Shown here piece after piece: positions 33,077 through 39,548 of a DNA stretch of 55,320 nt. Every line of letters starts with the position of its first letter. Position 1 is the first letter of the stretch. Made by a program: the position numbers and the translations under genes. Origin of the DNA: Devosia sp. (lineage in GTDB: Bacteria; Pseudomonadota; Alphaproteobacteria; Rhizobiales; Devosiaceae); NCBI RefSeq assembly GCF_028290435.1, contig NZ_JAQGJV010000004.1, positions 1 to 55,320 on the forward strand, read 5' to 3'. The notes beneath the pieces were generated by a model that worked only from the letters and a program-made list of their open reading frames with translations, was not told the origin of the DNA and did not search any database.

Positions 33077-34282
33077 TTAGTCGACTGCCGGCACCGAAGC
33101 CGTTTCCGTCTCGATCGCGGTGAAGGCCGCGGCAATCTTGTCGATAGCCTCTTCGATATCGGCCTCGGAGACGATCAGGGGCGGCAGCAGGCGCAGCACA
33201 TTGTCGCCGGCGCCGATGGCTAGCAATTTGTGATCATCGCGCAGCCGGGCGACGAAATCGCGCACCGGCGGGGTGATCTTGATACCGGCCAACAGGCCCT
33301 TGCCGCGGTGCTCCACGACAAAATCGGGAAACCGCTGCGCGAGCTGCTGCAGATGCCAGGCCAGCTTCTGGCCCATCTGGTTGACCTGATCGAGAAAGCC
33401 GGGCGCCAGGATACGGTCAAGCACCGCATTGCCGACCGCTGTCGCCAGCGGATTGCCCCCATAGGTTGAGCCATGCGTGCCGGGCACCATGGAGGCCGCC
33501 ACATCGCCCTTGGCGAGGCACGCCCCCAGCGGGAAGCCGCCACCGATGGCCTTGGCCACGGCAACGATATCGGGCGTGATGCCGCTCCACTCGAAAGCAA
33601 AGAAGCGCCCGGTCCGGCCATAGCCGCACTGGACCTCGTCAAGCACCAGCAGCATGCCATGCTTGTCGCACAGTGCGCGCAAGCCCTGCATGAATTCATT
33701 GGTCATGGCGGTGACGCCGCCTTCGCCCTGCACGGTTTCGATCAGGATGGCGCAGGTCTGCGGCGTAATCGCCGCCTCGACCGCGGCTAGATCGCCCGGA
33801 GCCACATGCTTGAAGCCCGGCATGGCCGGGCCGAAGCCTTCCAGATAACTCGGATTGCCGCCCGCCGCGATCGTGCCCATGGTGCGGCCATGGAAGCTGC
33901 CGGTGAAGGCGATGATCTCGAAGCGCTCGGGCTCGCCCTTGGCAAAGAAATAGTGCCGCGCCGTCTTGATGGCGCATTCCAGCGCCTCGGCGCCCGAATT
34001 GGTGAAGAACACTGAATCGGCAAACGTGGCATCAACCAGCCGCTGGGCCAGCCGTTCCTGCTCGGGAATGGTGAACACGTTGGACGTGTGCCAGACCTTG
34101 TCGGCCGCCGCCTTCAGCGCCGCGATCAGATGCGCGTCGCCATGGCCGAGCGCATTGACGGCAATGCCGGAATGGAAATCCAGATAAGCCAAGCCGTTCT
34201 GGTCAAAAAGGCGCATGCCTTCGCCGCGCTCAAACGAGAGTTCGGACCGAGCATAGGTGCCAAAAAGCGCAGACATGGACAT
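33077..34282 (-). CDS. argD: Acetylornithine aminotransferase
   Basis: PLP enzyme of 401 residues, class III aminotransferase, for arginine biosynthesis (and possibly succinyl-diaminopimelate transamination). [15 protein letters not shown] (near 134), [16 protein letters not shown] (near 190), [24 protein letters not shown] (PLP-binding Asp near 220) and the Schiff-base Lys in [17 protein letters not shown] (near 248). Start ATG at 34282 follows GAAGGTCA; a second ATG two codons later is also possible. A minus-strand promoter and a terminator-like hairpin lie within 140 bp upstream. argF and hslO follow. Confidence 0.95.
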   Translation of the reverse strand: MSMSALFGTYARSELSFERGEGMRLFDQNGLAYLDFHSGIAVNALGHGDAHLIAALKAAADKVWHTSNVFTIPEQERLAQRLVDATFADSVFFTNSGAEALECAIKTARHYFFAKGEPERFEIIAFTGSFHGRTMGTIAAGGNPSYLEGFGPAMPGFKHVAPGDLAAVEAAITPQTCAILIETVQGEGGVTAMTNEFMQGLRALCDKHGMLLVLDEVQCGYGRTGRFFAFEWSGITPDIVAVAKAIGGGFPLGACLAKGDVAASMVPGTHGSTYGGNPLATAVGNAVLDRILAPGFLDQVNQMGQKLAWHLQQLAQRFPDFVVEHRGKGLLAGIKITPPVRDFVARLRDDHKLLAIGAGDNVLRLLPPLIVSEADIEEAIDKIAAAFTAIETETASVPAVD

Positions 34283-34343
34283 TGACCTTCGTTAGGTGTG
34301 ACAGACAAGGCACAGGGCGGTGACGGAATTATCACTGGCCCCG

Positions 34344-34380
34344 AAAAAACCAAAAACGCGCTCCAGTTATGCAGCGCGTT
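34344..34380 (-). terminator. Terminator-like hairpin in the argD leader
   Basis: AACGCGCT (34355-34362) and AGCGCGTT (34373-34380) are perfect reverse complements with a 10-base loop. Read on the minus strand the stem is followed by TTTTTGGTTTTTT (34356 down to 34344), a strong intrinsic terminator. It lies 62 bp before the argD start. Because gcrA is divergent, there is no upstream minus-strand gene for it to end, so it fits an attenuator or a small leader RNA. Confidence 0.75.
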
Positions 34381-34389
34381 CCGGCCCTG

Positions 34390-34419
34390 ACATAGAGCAT
34401 TTTTGCTTTGAAAGTCAAT
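34390..34419 (-). promoter_or_regulatory. Putative promoter for argD leader
   Basis: On the minus strand ATTGAC (34419-34414) is followed after 18 bases by CTATGT (34395-34390), close to the rhizobial sigma-70 pattern CTTGAC-N17-CTATAT. Transcription would start around 34384 and enter the terminator hairpin almost at once. A tiny frame (MSGPERAA, ATG at 34393) overlaps the promoter and stem but has no ribosome site. Confidence 0.5.
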
Positions 34420-34443
34420 GTTTGCGCGCCAAGTGACTGAATT

Positions 34444-34519
34444 GACTCAGCCTTTCTTTACGCGATGTTAACCAGTCGTTTTTCCGGGGAAAATGGGCTT
34501 GGACTCTTGATCCCGATTC
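34444..34519 (+). promoter_or_regulatory. GANTC (CcrM-type) sites in the gcrA promoter
   Basis: GANTC occurs at 34444-34448 (GACTC), 34502-34506 (GACTC) and 34515-34519 (GATTC), with another at 34636-34640 (GATTC) nearer the gene. TTGATC (34507-34512) and TAGTAT (34531-34536) could be -35 and -10 boxes, placing the GATTC between them. In Caulobacter, GcrA acts at promoters with methylated GANTC in this position, so autoregulation is plausible. Confidence 0.55.
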
Positions 34520-34671
34520 CACCGATAGCGTAGTATAGAACGCGTTGGGGACACGATATCTCGTGTGGCGGACCCACCTAACATACGACGTATAGCGATA
34601 TTTGGCGACCAGGCCATTCTGGGAGCGCAATGAAGGATTCTGCTTTGACGATGGTTTCAGGAGCGCAGCCC

Positions 34672-35220
34672 ATGGGCTGGACCGACGAGCGCGTCGAGAC
34701 GTTGAAGAAGCTTTGGATGGAGGGCCTGAGCGCCAGCCAGATCGCGGGCCAACTCGGCGAAGGGGTGACCCGCAACGCCGTCATCGGCAAGGTCCACCGG
34801 CTTAAACTTTCAGCCCGGGCCAAGCCCACCAATTCGGCGCCGCGCGCCCGTCCGGCAGCGCGCCCTGCGCCGCGCCGGGTGGCCAGCCCTGCCTCGACCA
34901 TCGGCAATGCGATGGCGGGGATGAACAAGGCCCGCGCCAGCATGAGCAGCCGCCCGCAGACCATGGGCGCCACCGCCCTGGCCTCGAACCCCGAAATCGA
35001 AGCCCAGCTTTATGTGGCGCCGGCGAGCCAGGAAATCTTCATTCCCGAAGACAAGCGCCTGAGCCTGCTGCAGCTGACCGAGGACACCTGCAAGTGGCCG
35101 ATCGGCGACCCGCTTAACAAGGACTTCTACTTCTGCGGCGGCCACGCCCAGGACACGAGCCCCTACTGCGAATTCCATGCCCGCAAGGCCTACCATCAGG
35201 TCGACCGCAAGCGGCGCTGA
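34672..35220 (+). CDS. gcrA: GcrA cell cycle regulator
   Basis: Alphaproteobacterial sigma-70 cofactor of 182 residues. The start at 34672 (AGGAG upstream) gives the standard N-terminus MGWTDERVETLKKLWMEGLS; a frame open to 34630 adds 14 atypical residues. DNA-binding helix-turn-helix SASQIAGQLGEGVTRNAVIGKVHRLKL (about 19-45), an Ala/Pro/Arg-rich linker, and the sigma-interacting C-terminus with LLQLTEDTCKWPIGDP and FYFCGGHAQDTSPYCEFHARKAYH, where conserved cysteines are visible. GcrA activates cell-cycle promoters carrying methylated GANTC. It is divergent from argD, and its promoter contains GANTC sites. A strong terminator follows. Confidence 0.96.
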   Translation: MGWTDERVETLKKLWMEGLSASQIAGQLGEGVTRNAVIGKVHRLKLSARAKPTNSAPRARPAARPAPRRVASPASTIGNAMAGMNKARASMSSRPQTMGATALASNPEIEAQLYVAPASQEIFIPEDKRLSLLQLTEDTCKWPIGDPLNKDFYFCGGHAQDTSPYCEFHARKAYHQVDRKRR

Positions 35221-35245
35221 AATCTCCCGTTCCCTCCCGAAAACT

Positions 35246-35272
35246 GGGGCGCCAATGGCGCCCCTTTTGTTT
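35246..35272 (+). terminator. gcrA terminator
   Basis: GGGGCGCC (35246-35253) pairs perfectly with GGCGCCCC (35257-35264) around AAT, followed by TTTTGTTT. It lies 26 bp after the gcrA stop and just before the small gene at 35288. Confidence 0.9.
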
Positions 35273-35287
35273 GTGCAAGAGACTCCC

Positions 35288-35506
35288 ATGCGAGCGTCCC
35301 TCCGACAAAAGGCCATGGCCGTCTGCGATGCCAAGATCGCCCAGAAGGGGCAGGGCGTCGGGCTGTCCTTCTACGCCTTCTTCGCCAACAAAAATGACGA
35401 CCCGGACCTTTTGATGGAGGCCGCCACCTGGTGGATTGAAACCCACCGCCTCGACCATTTCGAGAAAGCCACCAAAATCAGGGCTATGCTTGAAGCGTTG
35501 GCCTGA
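35288..35506 (+). CDS. Small conserved protein of 72 residues
   Basis: Starts MRASLRQKAMAVCDAKIAQ at the ATG at 35288, directly after the gcrA terminator; the frame is open further upstream but those codons overlap gcrA's end. A soluble, mixed-charge protein with an aromatic centre (GVGLSFYAFFANKNDDPDLLMEAATWWIETHRLDHFEKATKIRAML). It looks like a small alphaproteobacterial family I recall as DUF6500, but I am not certain. No catalytic motif is recognisable. No ribosome site stronger than AAGAGA is seen. Confidence 0.65.
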   Translation: MRASLRQKAMAVCDAKIAQKGQGVGLSFYAFFANKNDDPDLLMEAATWWIETHRLDHFEKATKIRAMLEALA

Positions 35507-35514
35507 GGTGGCGA

Positions 35515-36135
35515 CTACGCTTTGGGGCCTGCCCCATAGCGCAACCCATCCACCAGGAGCGACACCATGCGGCGGGCCTGGGTCAGATCGCCGTTCGGCG
35601 CGGAGCGGCTGAGGCCGCCGACAGCTTCCAGCAGATCGTCCGGATCGATATCGCCGCGGATTTCGCCCGCCCCGGCAGCGGCGTCCAGCAGGCTCCGTAG
35701 GGCAGGGCGAAGCCGCTCGCAGAAATAGGCCGGCAATGGATCAAAAGCCGGGTTGCCGGAGTGCAGCGCCGCCGCCAGCCCGCGTTTGGCATTGAGAAAA
35801 TCCACATAGCGCTGCATCCACAGGCCGAGGGCCTCGCTGGGGCTATGCACGGCGGCCAAGGCCGGCGCCGCATCGGCGCAGGCATCGATCTCGTTGCGGA
35901 ACACCGCCACCACCAGGTCCACACGCTGCGGAAAATGCCGATACAGCGTGCCGACGCCAACCCCGGCCTTATCAGCGATTTCGCGCACCGGCGCCTCGAC
36001 ACCAGAGCAGCTGAACACAGCCATCGCCGCTCTGAGTAAGGCATCGAGGTTGCGCTGCGCATCGGCGCGCGGAGCCCGGGTTTTTGCCGCCGGCTGTCCT
36101 GTGTCGTCTCCTGATGCAGGCACGTCTGCGCTCAC
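35515..36135 (-). CDS. TetR/AcrR family transcriptional regulator
   Basis: Protein of 206 residues beginning with GTG at 36135 (AGAGGAAA upstream). N-terminal helix-turn-helix NLDALLRAAMAVFSCSGVEAPVREIADKAGVGVGTLYRHFPQRVDLV (about 29-75) is typical TetR. The C-terminal ligand domain is variable, with the SBP-like AALHSGNPAFDPLPAYFCERLRPAL. It is divergent from an SDR gene, and the 125 bp between them carry two matching inverted repeats, so it probably represses both itself and the SDR gene. The inducer is unknown. Confidence 0.9.
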   Translation of the reverse strand: MSADVPASGDDTGQPAAKTRAPRADAQRNLDALLRAAMAVFSCSGVEAPVREIADKAGVGVGTLYRHFPQRVDLVVAVFRNEIDACADAAPALAAVHSPSEALGLWMQRYVDFLNAKRGLAAALHSGNPAFDPLPAYFCERLRPALRSLLDAAAGAGEIRGDIDPDDLLEAVGGLSRSAPNGDLTQARRMVSLLVDGLRYGAGPKA

Positions 36136-36158
36136 GGCGAAAATTTCCTCTTGCCAAA

Positions 36159-36175
36159 ACGGAACAACGTTCCGT
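36159..36175. promoter_or_regulatory. TetR operator, site 1
   Basis: ACGGAAC-AAC-GTTCCGT: perfect 7-base arms with a 3-base spacer, between the divergent tetR-type and SDR genes. Its layout is repeated at 36182-36198. Confidence 0.75.
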
Positions 36176-36181
36176 ATATAG

Positions 36182-36198
36182 ACGGAATGCTGTTCCGT
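36182..36198. promoter_or_regulatory. TetR operator, site 2
   Basis: ACGGAAT-GCT-GTTCCGT: same 17-bp format as site 1, with one mismatch in the arms. The centres of the two sites are 23 bp apart, close to two helical turns, so two regulator dimers could bind on the same face. Confidence 0.7.
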
Positions 36199-36260
36199 TT
36201 AGATCGATATAGCCCATCGCGGCGCCATTGACCACACAGCAGCGCAAAAAGGATACCATC

Positions 36261-37016
36261 ATGACTGATACACGCATTGCCCTCGTCACCGGGGCCAATC
36301 AGGGCGTCGGCTTGCAGCTCGCCAAGGAACTCGTCGCCAATGGCGTCACCATTCTGCTCGGCTCGCGCAACGCGCAAAAGGGTGAGGCCGCGGCCAAATC
36401 CATCGGGGCAGGGGCCATTGCCATGCAGATCGACGTCACCGACGCCGCCTCGATCGCGGCCGCCGCCGACCGCGTGCGAACCGAGTTCGGCCGCCTCGAC
36501 CTGCTGGTTAACAATGCCGGCATTTCCAACAACCGCACAGGCCCGGTGACCATGGCGGAATTCACCAGGACCAGCGCTGCCAGCATCGTCTCCATCGACG
36601 AGGTCCGCGCCATCTGGGACACCAATGTGTTTGGTGTACTCGCCGTCTACCAGGCCATGCTGCCGCTGCTGCGCCTAGGCACGGATGCCCGCATCGTCAA
36701 CGTCTCGAGCGGTGTCGGCTCGCTCGCCGCCAATGCCGATCCGGCCTTCCCCTATCGCAATATTTACACGCCCGGTTATGCCGCCTCCAAGACAGCCCTC
36801 AACGGCATCACATTGGCCATGATGATCGAGCTTGAAGGCAGCGGCATCAAGGTGAACCTGGTCTCGCCCGGCTTCACCAGCACCGCGCTGAACAATTTTG
36901 AGGGCACTGACACGCTCGAGGACGGCTCCCGCGAAGTGGTGCGCGTTGCCCTGTTCGGTCCCGACGCCCCGAGCGGAACCTTCACCATGTGGGACAACAC
37001 GACCATCCCCTGGTGA
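36261..37016 (+). CDS. Short-chain dehydrogenase/reductase (SDR), classical type
   Basis: NAD(P)-dependent oxidoreductase of 251 residues from the ATG at 36261 (AAAAGGATACC upstream). Cofactor motif ALVTGANQGVGLQL (TGxxxGxG, near 8-20), NNAG in LLVNNAGISNN (near 86), catalytic Ser in IVNVSSGVGSL and the Tyr-x3-Lys in YTPGYAASKTALNG (near 177-181). The C-terminus GPDAPSGTFTMWDNTTIPW resembles plant-type/carbonyl reductase-like SDRs of bacteria that reduce small carbonyls. It is presumably derepressed when the divergent TetR protein binds its ligand. Substrate unknown. Confidence 0.92.
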   Translation: MTDTRIALVTGANQGVGLQLAKELVANGVTILLGSRNAQKGEAAAKSIGAGAIAMQIDVTDAASIAAAADRVRTEFGRLDLLVNNAGISNNRTGPVTMAEFTRTSAASIVSIDEVRAIWDTNVFGVLAVYQAMLPLLRLGTDARIVNVSSGVGSLAANADPAFPYRNIYTPGYAASKTALNGITLAMMIELEGSGIKVNLVSPGFTSTALNNFEGTDTLEDGSREVVRVALFGPDAPSGTFTMWDNTTIPW

Positions 37017-37088
37017 TCGTGGGCCAATGGGCTATCGGCTCGGCCGGACATGCGGGGGATGGCTTTGGCCATCTCCCAGCCCATCCCA

Positions 37089-38231
37089 CTACATGAACTT
37101 CCGTCCCGCCACCCAGATGCCGTTGATGACCGGCAGCCCGTCCACCACGCGCACCCGCAGCAAATCCGCCCGCAGGCCGGCCTCGACGCGGCCACGATCC
37201 TCAAATCCCAACACCGCCGCCGGCCGGCTGCTCACCATCGCCACGGCGTCGTGCATCGCCATCCCACGCGCCGCCAGGATAAACGCTGCCTGCAGCATGC
37301 TGGCAGGCACATAGTCCGACGTCAGGATATCCAGCAGCCCCTCGTCGGCCAGCGCCGCGGCGCTGACATTGCCCGAATGGGAGCCGCCTAGCACGATATT
37401 GGGCGCGCCCATGACGATCTGCATGCCCAGTTCGCGGGCATGGCGCGCCGCCTCGAAGGTGGTGGGAAATTCGCTGATGGCGATGCGGTCCGCATGGGCC
37501 CGGTCCACGTCGCTCACCGTGGTGTCGTCGTGGCTGGCCATGGGAATGCCATGCGCCCTGGCCGCTTCGGCGATCCAGATACGGGCCGGCCCGACATGTT
37601 GCTCCTGGGACTCCCGGCGGCCCGCAATATAGACCTCCCATTCTTCATCGTTCCAAACTTGGCCGTTCTTCTTTTTGCGGAAGGCCCGATAGATATCGAG
37701 ATTGTGCCACTGCCCCTGGCCGGGCGTGTGGTCCATCATGCTGACCAGCCGCAGCGCCGGATTGTCCATATGTCGCCTGGCCAGGTCGAGCAGGCCGGCG
37801 TCGGACAATTCGCAACGGAAGTGGAAATAGTGATCGGCCTTGAGCACGCCCGCGGCCTTGGCCTGGTTCACCGCGCCGATCGCCGCTTCCAGCATCGCGG
37901 TGCGCGCTCCCTGGCTGTCGTAATCGCCCATCGATAGCGAATCCAGCACCGTGGTAATGCCCGCTCCCAGCACCTGCCAGTCATGCGCCAGCACCGCCGC
38001 CACCGGCGCGGGCCAGCGCACTGCGGGGCGCGGATTGAGATGGTGCTCAATGTTGTCGGTGTGCAGGTCGATGATCCCCGGCAGCAGGTAATCGCCGTCG
38101 AAATCCAGCACCTCGCCCGTCCTGCCGTCGCCTTCCGCGACCGCCGTGATCGTGCTGCCCTCGATAGTCACCGATCCGCTCATGGTGCGATCGGCCAGCA
38201 CGATGCGGGCATTGCTGAGTGTCTGCGACAT
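37089..38231 (-). CDS. phnM: PhnM-type alpha-D-ribose 1-methylphosphonate 5-triphosphate diphosphatase
   Basis: Amidohydrolase-fold enzyme of 380 residues from the ATG at 38231 (MSQTLSNARIVLADRTM); the frame remains open upstream through the hairpin element at 38317-38461. Metal-binding HTDNIEHH (near 55) directly follows LLPGIID, with AHDWQVLGAGITTVLDSLS after it; SHDDTTVSDVDRAHADRI (near 238) and GAPNIVLGGSHSGNVSA (near 281) are PhnM hallmarks. In the C-P lyase pathway PhnM removes pyrophosphate from the ribosyl-phosphonate. None of the other phn genes is nearby, so it either acts with a distant phn locus or has another nucleotide-phosphonate substrate. Confidence 0.9.
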   Translation of the reverse strand: MSQTLSNARIVLADRTMSGSVTIEGSTITAVAEGDGRTGEVLDFDGDYLLPGIIDLHTDNIEHHLNPRPAVRWPAPVAAVLAHDWQVLGAGITTVLDSLSMGDYDSQGARTAMLEAAIGAVNQAKAAGVLKADHYFHFRCELSDAGLLDLARRHMDNPALRLVSMMDHTPGQGQWHNLDIYRAFRKKKNGQVWNDEEWEVYIAGRRESQEQHVGPARIWIAEAARAHGIPMASHDDTTVSDVDRAHADRIAISEFPTTFEAARHARELGMQIVMGAPNIVLGGSHSGNVSAAALADEGLLDILTSDYVPASMLQAAFILAARGMAMHDAVAMVSSRPAAVLGFEDRGRVEAGLRADLLRVRVVDGLPVINGIWVAGRKFM

Positions 38232-38316
38232 AGGGATGAATCGATCCGGCTGGTTTGTTGCTGCGCGATTAGGTGGCATTGATGACGGTGCGATGACGGG
38301 CGATGGCTGGCAAGAA

Positions 38317-38461
38317 CTGAACCTGTCACAAATCAGGCTAGGCCGAGTCGAAAAGGCGGGTTCGCGAGAACCGGACCGGAGCGTACTTCGGTACGTGAGG
38401 ACCGGAAGCGCAGAGAACCCGCCTTTGCAGGCCGGCATCGCCTGATTGGTGATAGGTTCAG
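38317..38461 (+). ncRNA. Nested 145-bp hairpin element, candidate structured RNA
   Basis: Three nested stems share one axis. Outer arms 38317-38338 and 38440-38461 pair at 20 of 22 positions plus one G-U. Inner arms AAAGGCGGGTTC (38352-38363) and GAACCCGCCTTT (38415-38426) pair perfectly. The apex CGTAC-TTCG-GTACG (38382-38395) is a C(UUCG)G tetraloop on the plus strand. Purine-rich repeats (ACCGGACCGGAG, GAGGACCGGAAG) form near-symmetric internal loops. It overlaps the stop codon of the araC-type gene and lies upstream of phnM, both on the minus strand. I recall similar sequences scattered in rhizobial genomes, so it may be a mobile repeat rather than a single RNA gene. Confidence 0.55.
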
Positions 38462-39387
38462 CGATCAATCACGTCCTGGCGCATCTCACTCGGCGTAATT
38501 CCATACGCATTGCGAAAATGCTCGTAGAACTGCGTCAGCGAGCTGAAGCCCGACTGAAACGCGATATTGGACACCGACAGGTTTCCCTCGAACAGCAGCG
38601 AGCGGGCGCGGATCAGGCGCATCCGCACCACGAATTTCTGCACCGAGATATGCATCACCTTGGCGAACAGGTTGGTGGCGTAATTGGGATGCAGGCCCAC
38701 CACGTCGGCGATGGATTGCGCCGTCAACGGGTCGGTCAGGTTCTCCACGATATGGCGCACCATGCGCACCACATAGCGCACCGGGGCGGCGGTGCGGGTG
38801 CGGGCGCTGGAATTTTCGATCCAGGCCGGCAGCAGCAGGTCCCAGCCGGTCAAGGCGGCGCGGCGGAACATGGCGGCAATTTCAGTCTTGACGATATCGG
38901 TGCGCAAGCTGTTGCCGCTGCGATAGTCGCCATGCCAGCGATCGAGCGTATCGATCCCGATACTTTCGGGCCGCAGTTGCACCACGCCGCCCCCCATCAG
39001 GGTTTCGGTGAGCAAGCCCAGTTGCGGCATGTCCAGAAAGGCATCCACCGGCAGGTAGATATTGACCTGCCGTCCCCTTCCGGTCTCGGGGCTCAGCGCC
39101 ACCGTCTGGTGCGGAATGCCAGCCCAGAATGCCACCAGCCGGTCCGATCCCACCGTCACCGGGCGGCCATCGACCAGATAGTCCATCGTGCCGGCGGTCA
39201 GCCAGTTGAACTCGATATGGCCATGGCTGTGTGGCTCCGCCATGAGTTGGGGCGGAAACGAGCGCACCCCGAAACGGCCAAAGGCGCGCCCCGACGCGTA
39301 GAATTTACGATCGGGGCGCGGGGTGGGGCGAGGGGCCTTGCCACGGCCGATGCGAACGAGGTCGCCCGCCGCGTTCAACTCATCCAT
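38458..39387 (-). CDS. AraC family regulator, AgpT-like position
   Basis: Protein of 309 residues from the ATG at 39387 (MDELNAAGDLVRIG); a TTG at 39456 would add 23 residues. N-terminal cupin sensor domain (FPPQLMAEPHSHGHIEFNWLTAGTMDYLVDGRPV near 44-78). Two C-terminal helix-turn-helix motifs: SIADVVGLHPNYATNLFAKVMHISVQKFV near 225 and NIAFQSGFSSLTQFYEHFRNAYGITPSEMR near 275. It is divergent from a peptide-type ABC importer plus GH4 glycosidase operon, which is the same layout as the AraC-type activator AgpT with the alpha-galactoside genes of Sinorhizobium. Probably activates that operon. Confidence 0.9.
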   Translation of the reverse strand: MDELNAAGDLVRIGRGKAPRPTPRPDRKFYASGRAFGRFGVRSFPPQLMAEPHSHGHIEFNWLTAGTMDYLVDGRPVTVGSDRLVAFWAGIPHQTVALSPETGRGRQVNIYLPVDAFLDMPQLGLLTETLMGGGVVQLRPESIGIDTLDRWHGDYRSGNSLRTDIVKTEIAAMFRRAALTGWDLLLPAWIENSSARTRTAAPVRYVVRMVRHIVENLTDPLTAQSIADVVGLHPNYATNLFAKVMHISVQKFVVRMRLIRARSLLFEGNLSVSNIAFQSGFSSLTQFYEHFRNAYGITPSEMRQDVIDR

Positions 39388-39548
39388 ACAAGAGCGTTCA
39401 TATCTTTGAATCCCGGAATAAGTCTCTAACAAACCGGATTGTTTGCGCGCTGGCAAGGGGTAAGGATTTTATCTCAAGCACGGACCTACGGCCGAAGAGT
39501 TTCATTCGGCGCGGCGATCAACGCCGTTCCGCTGCTATGGGAGGAATG
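39388..39548. promoter_or_regulatory. Divergent promoter region of the AraC/importer pair
   Basis: The 161 bp between the two starts. It contains the small inverted repeat CCGAA-N8-TTCGG (39492-39509), 40 bp before the binding-protein start, and the ribosome site GGGAGG at 39539-39544. AraC-type sites are usually direct repeats and I could not pick one out with confidence. Confidence 0.35.

Noticed and set aside
34390..34416. Tiny minus-strand ORF MSGPERAA as arginine leader peptide
   Set aside because: It overlaps the -10 region of the likely promoter, lacks a ribosome site and has only one arginine codon, so control by arginine codons is not supported.
34415..34630. 71-codon minus-strand frame in the argD/gcrA intergenic region
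   Set aside because: It overlaps the gcrA promoter with its GANTC sites and the argD promoter, has no ribosome site and no family resemblance.
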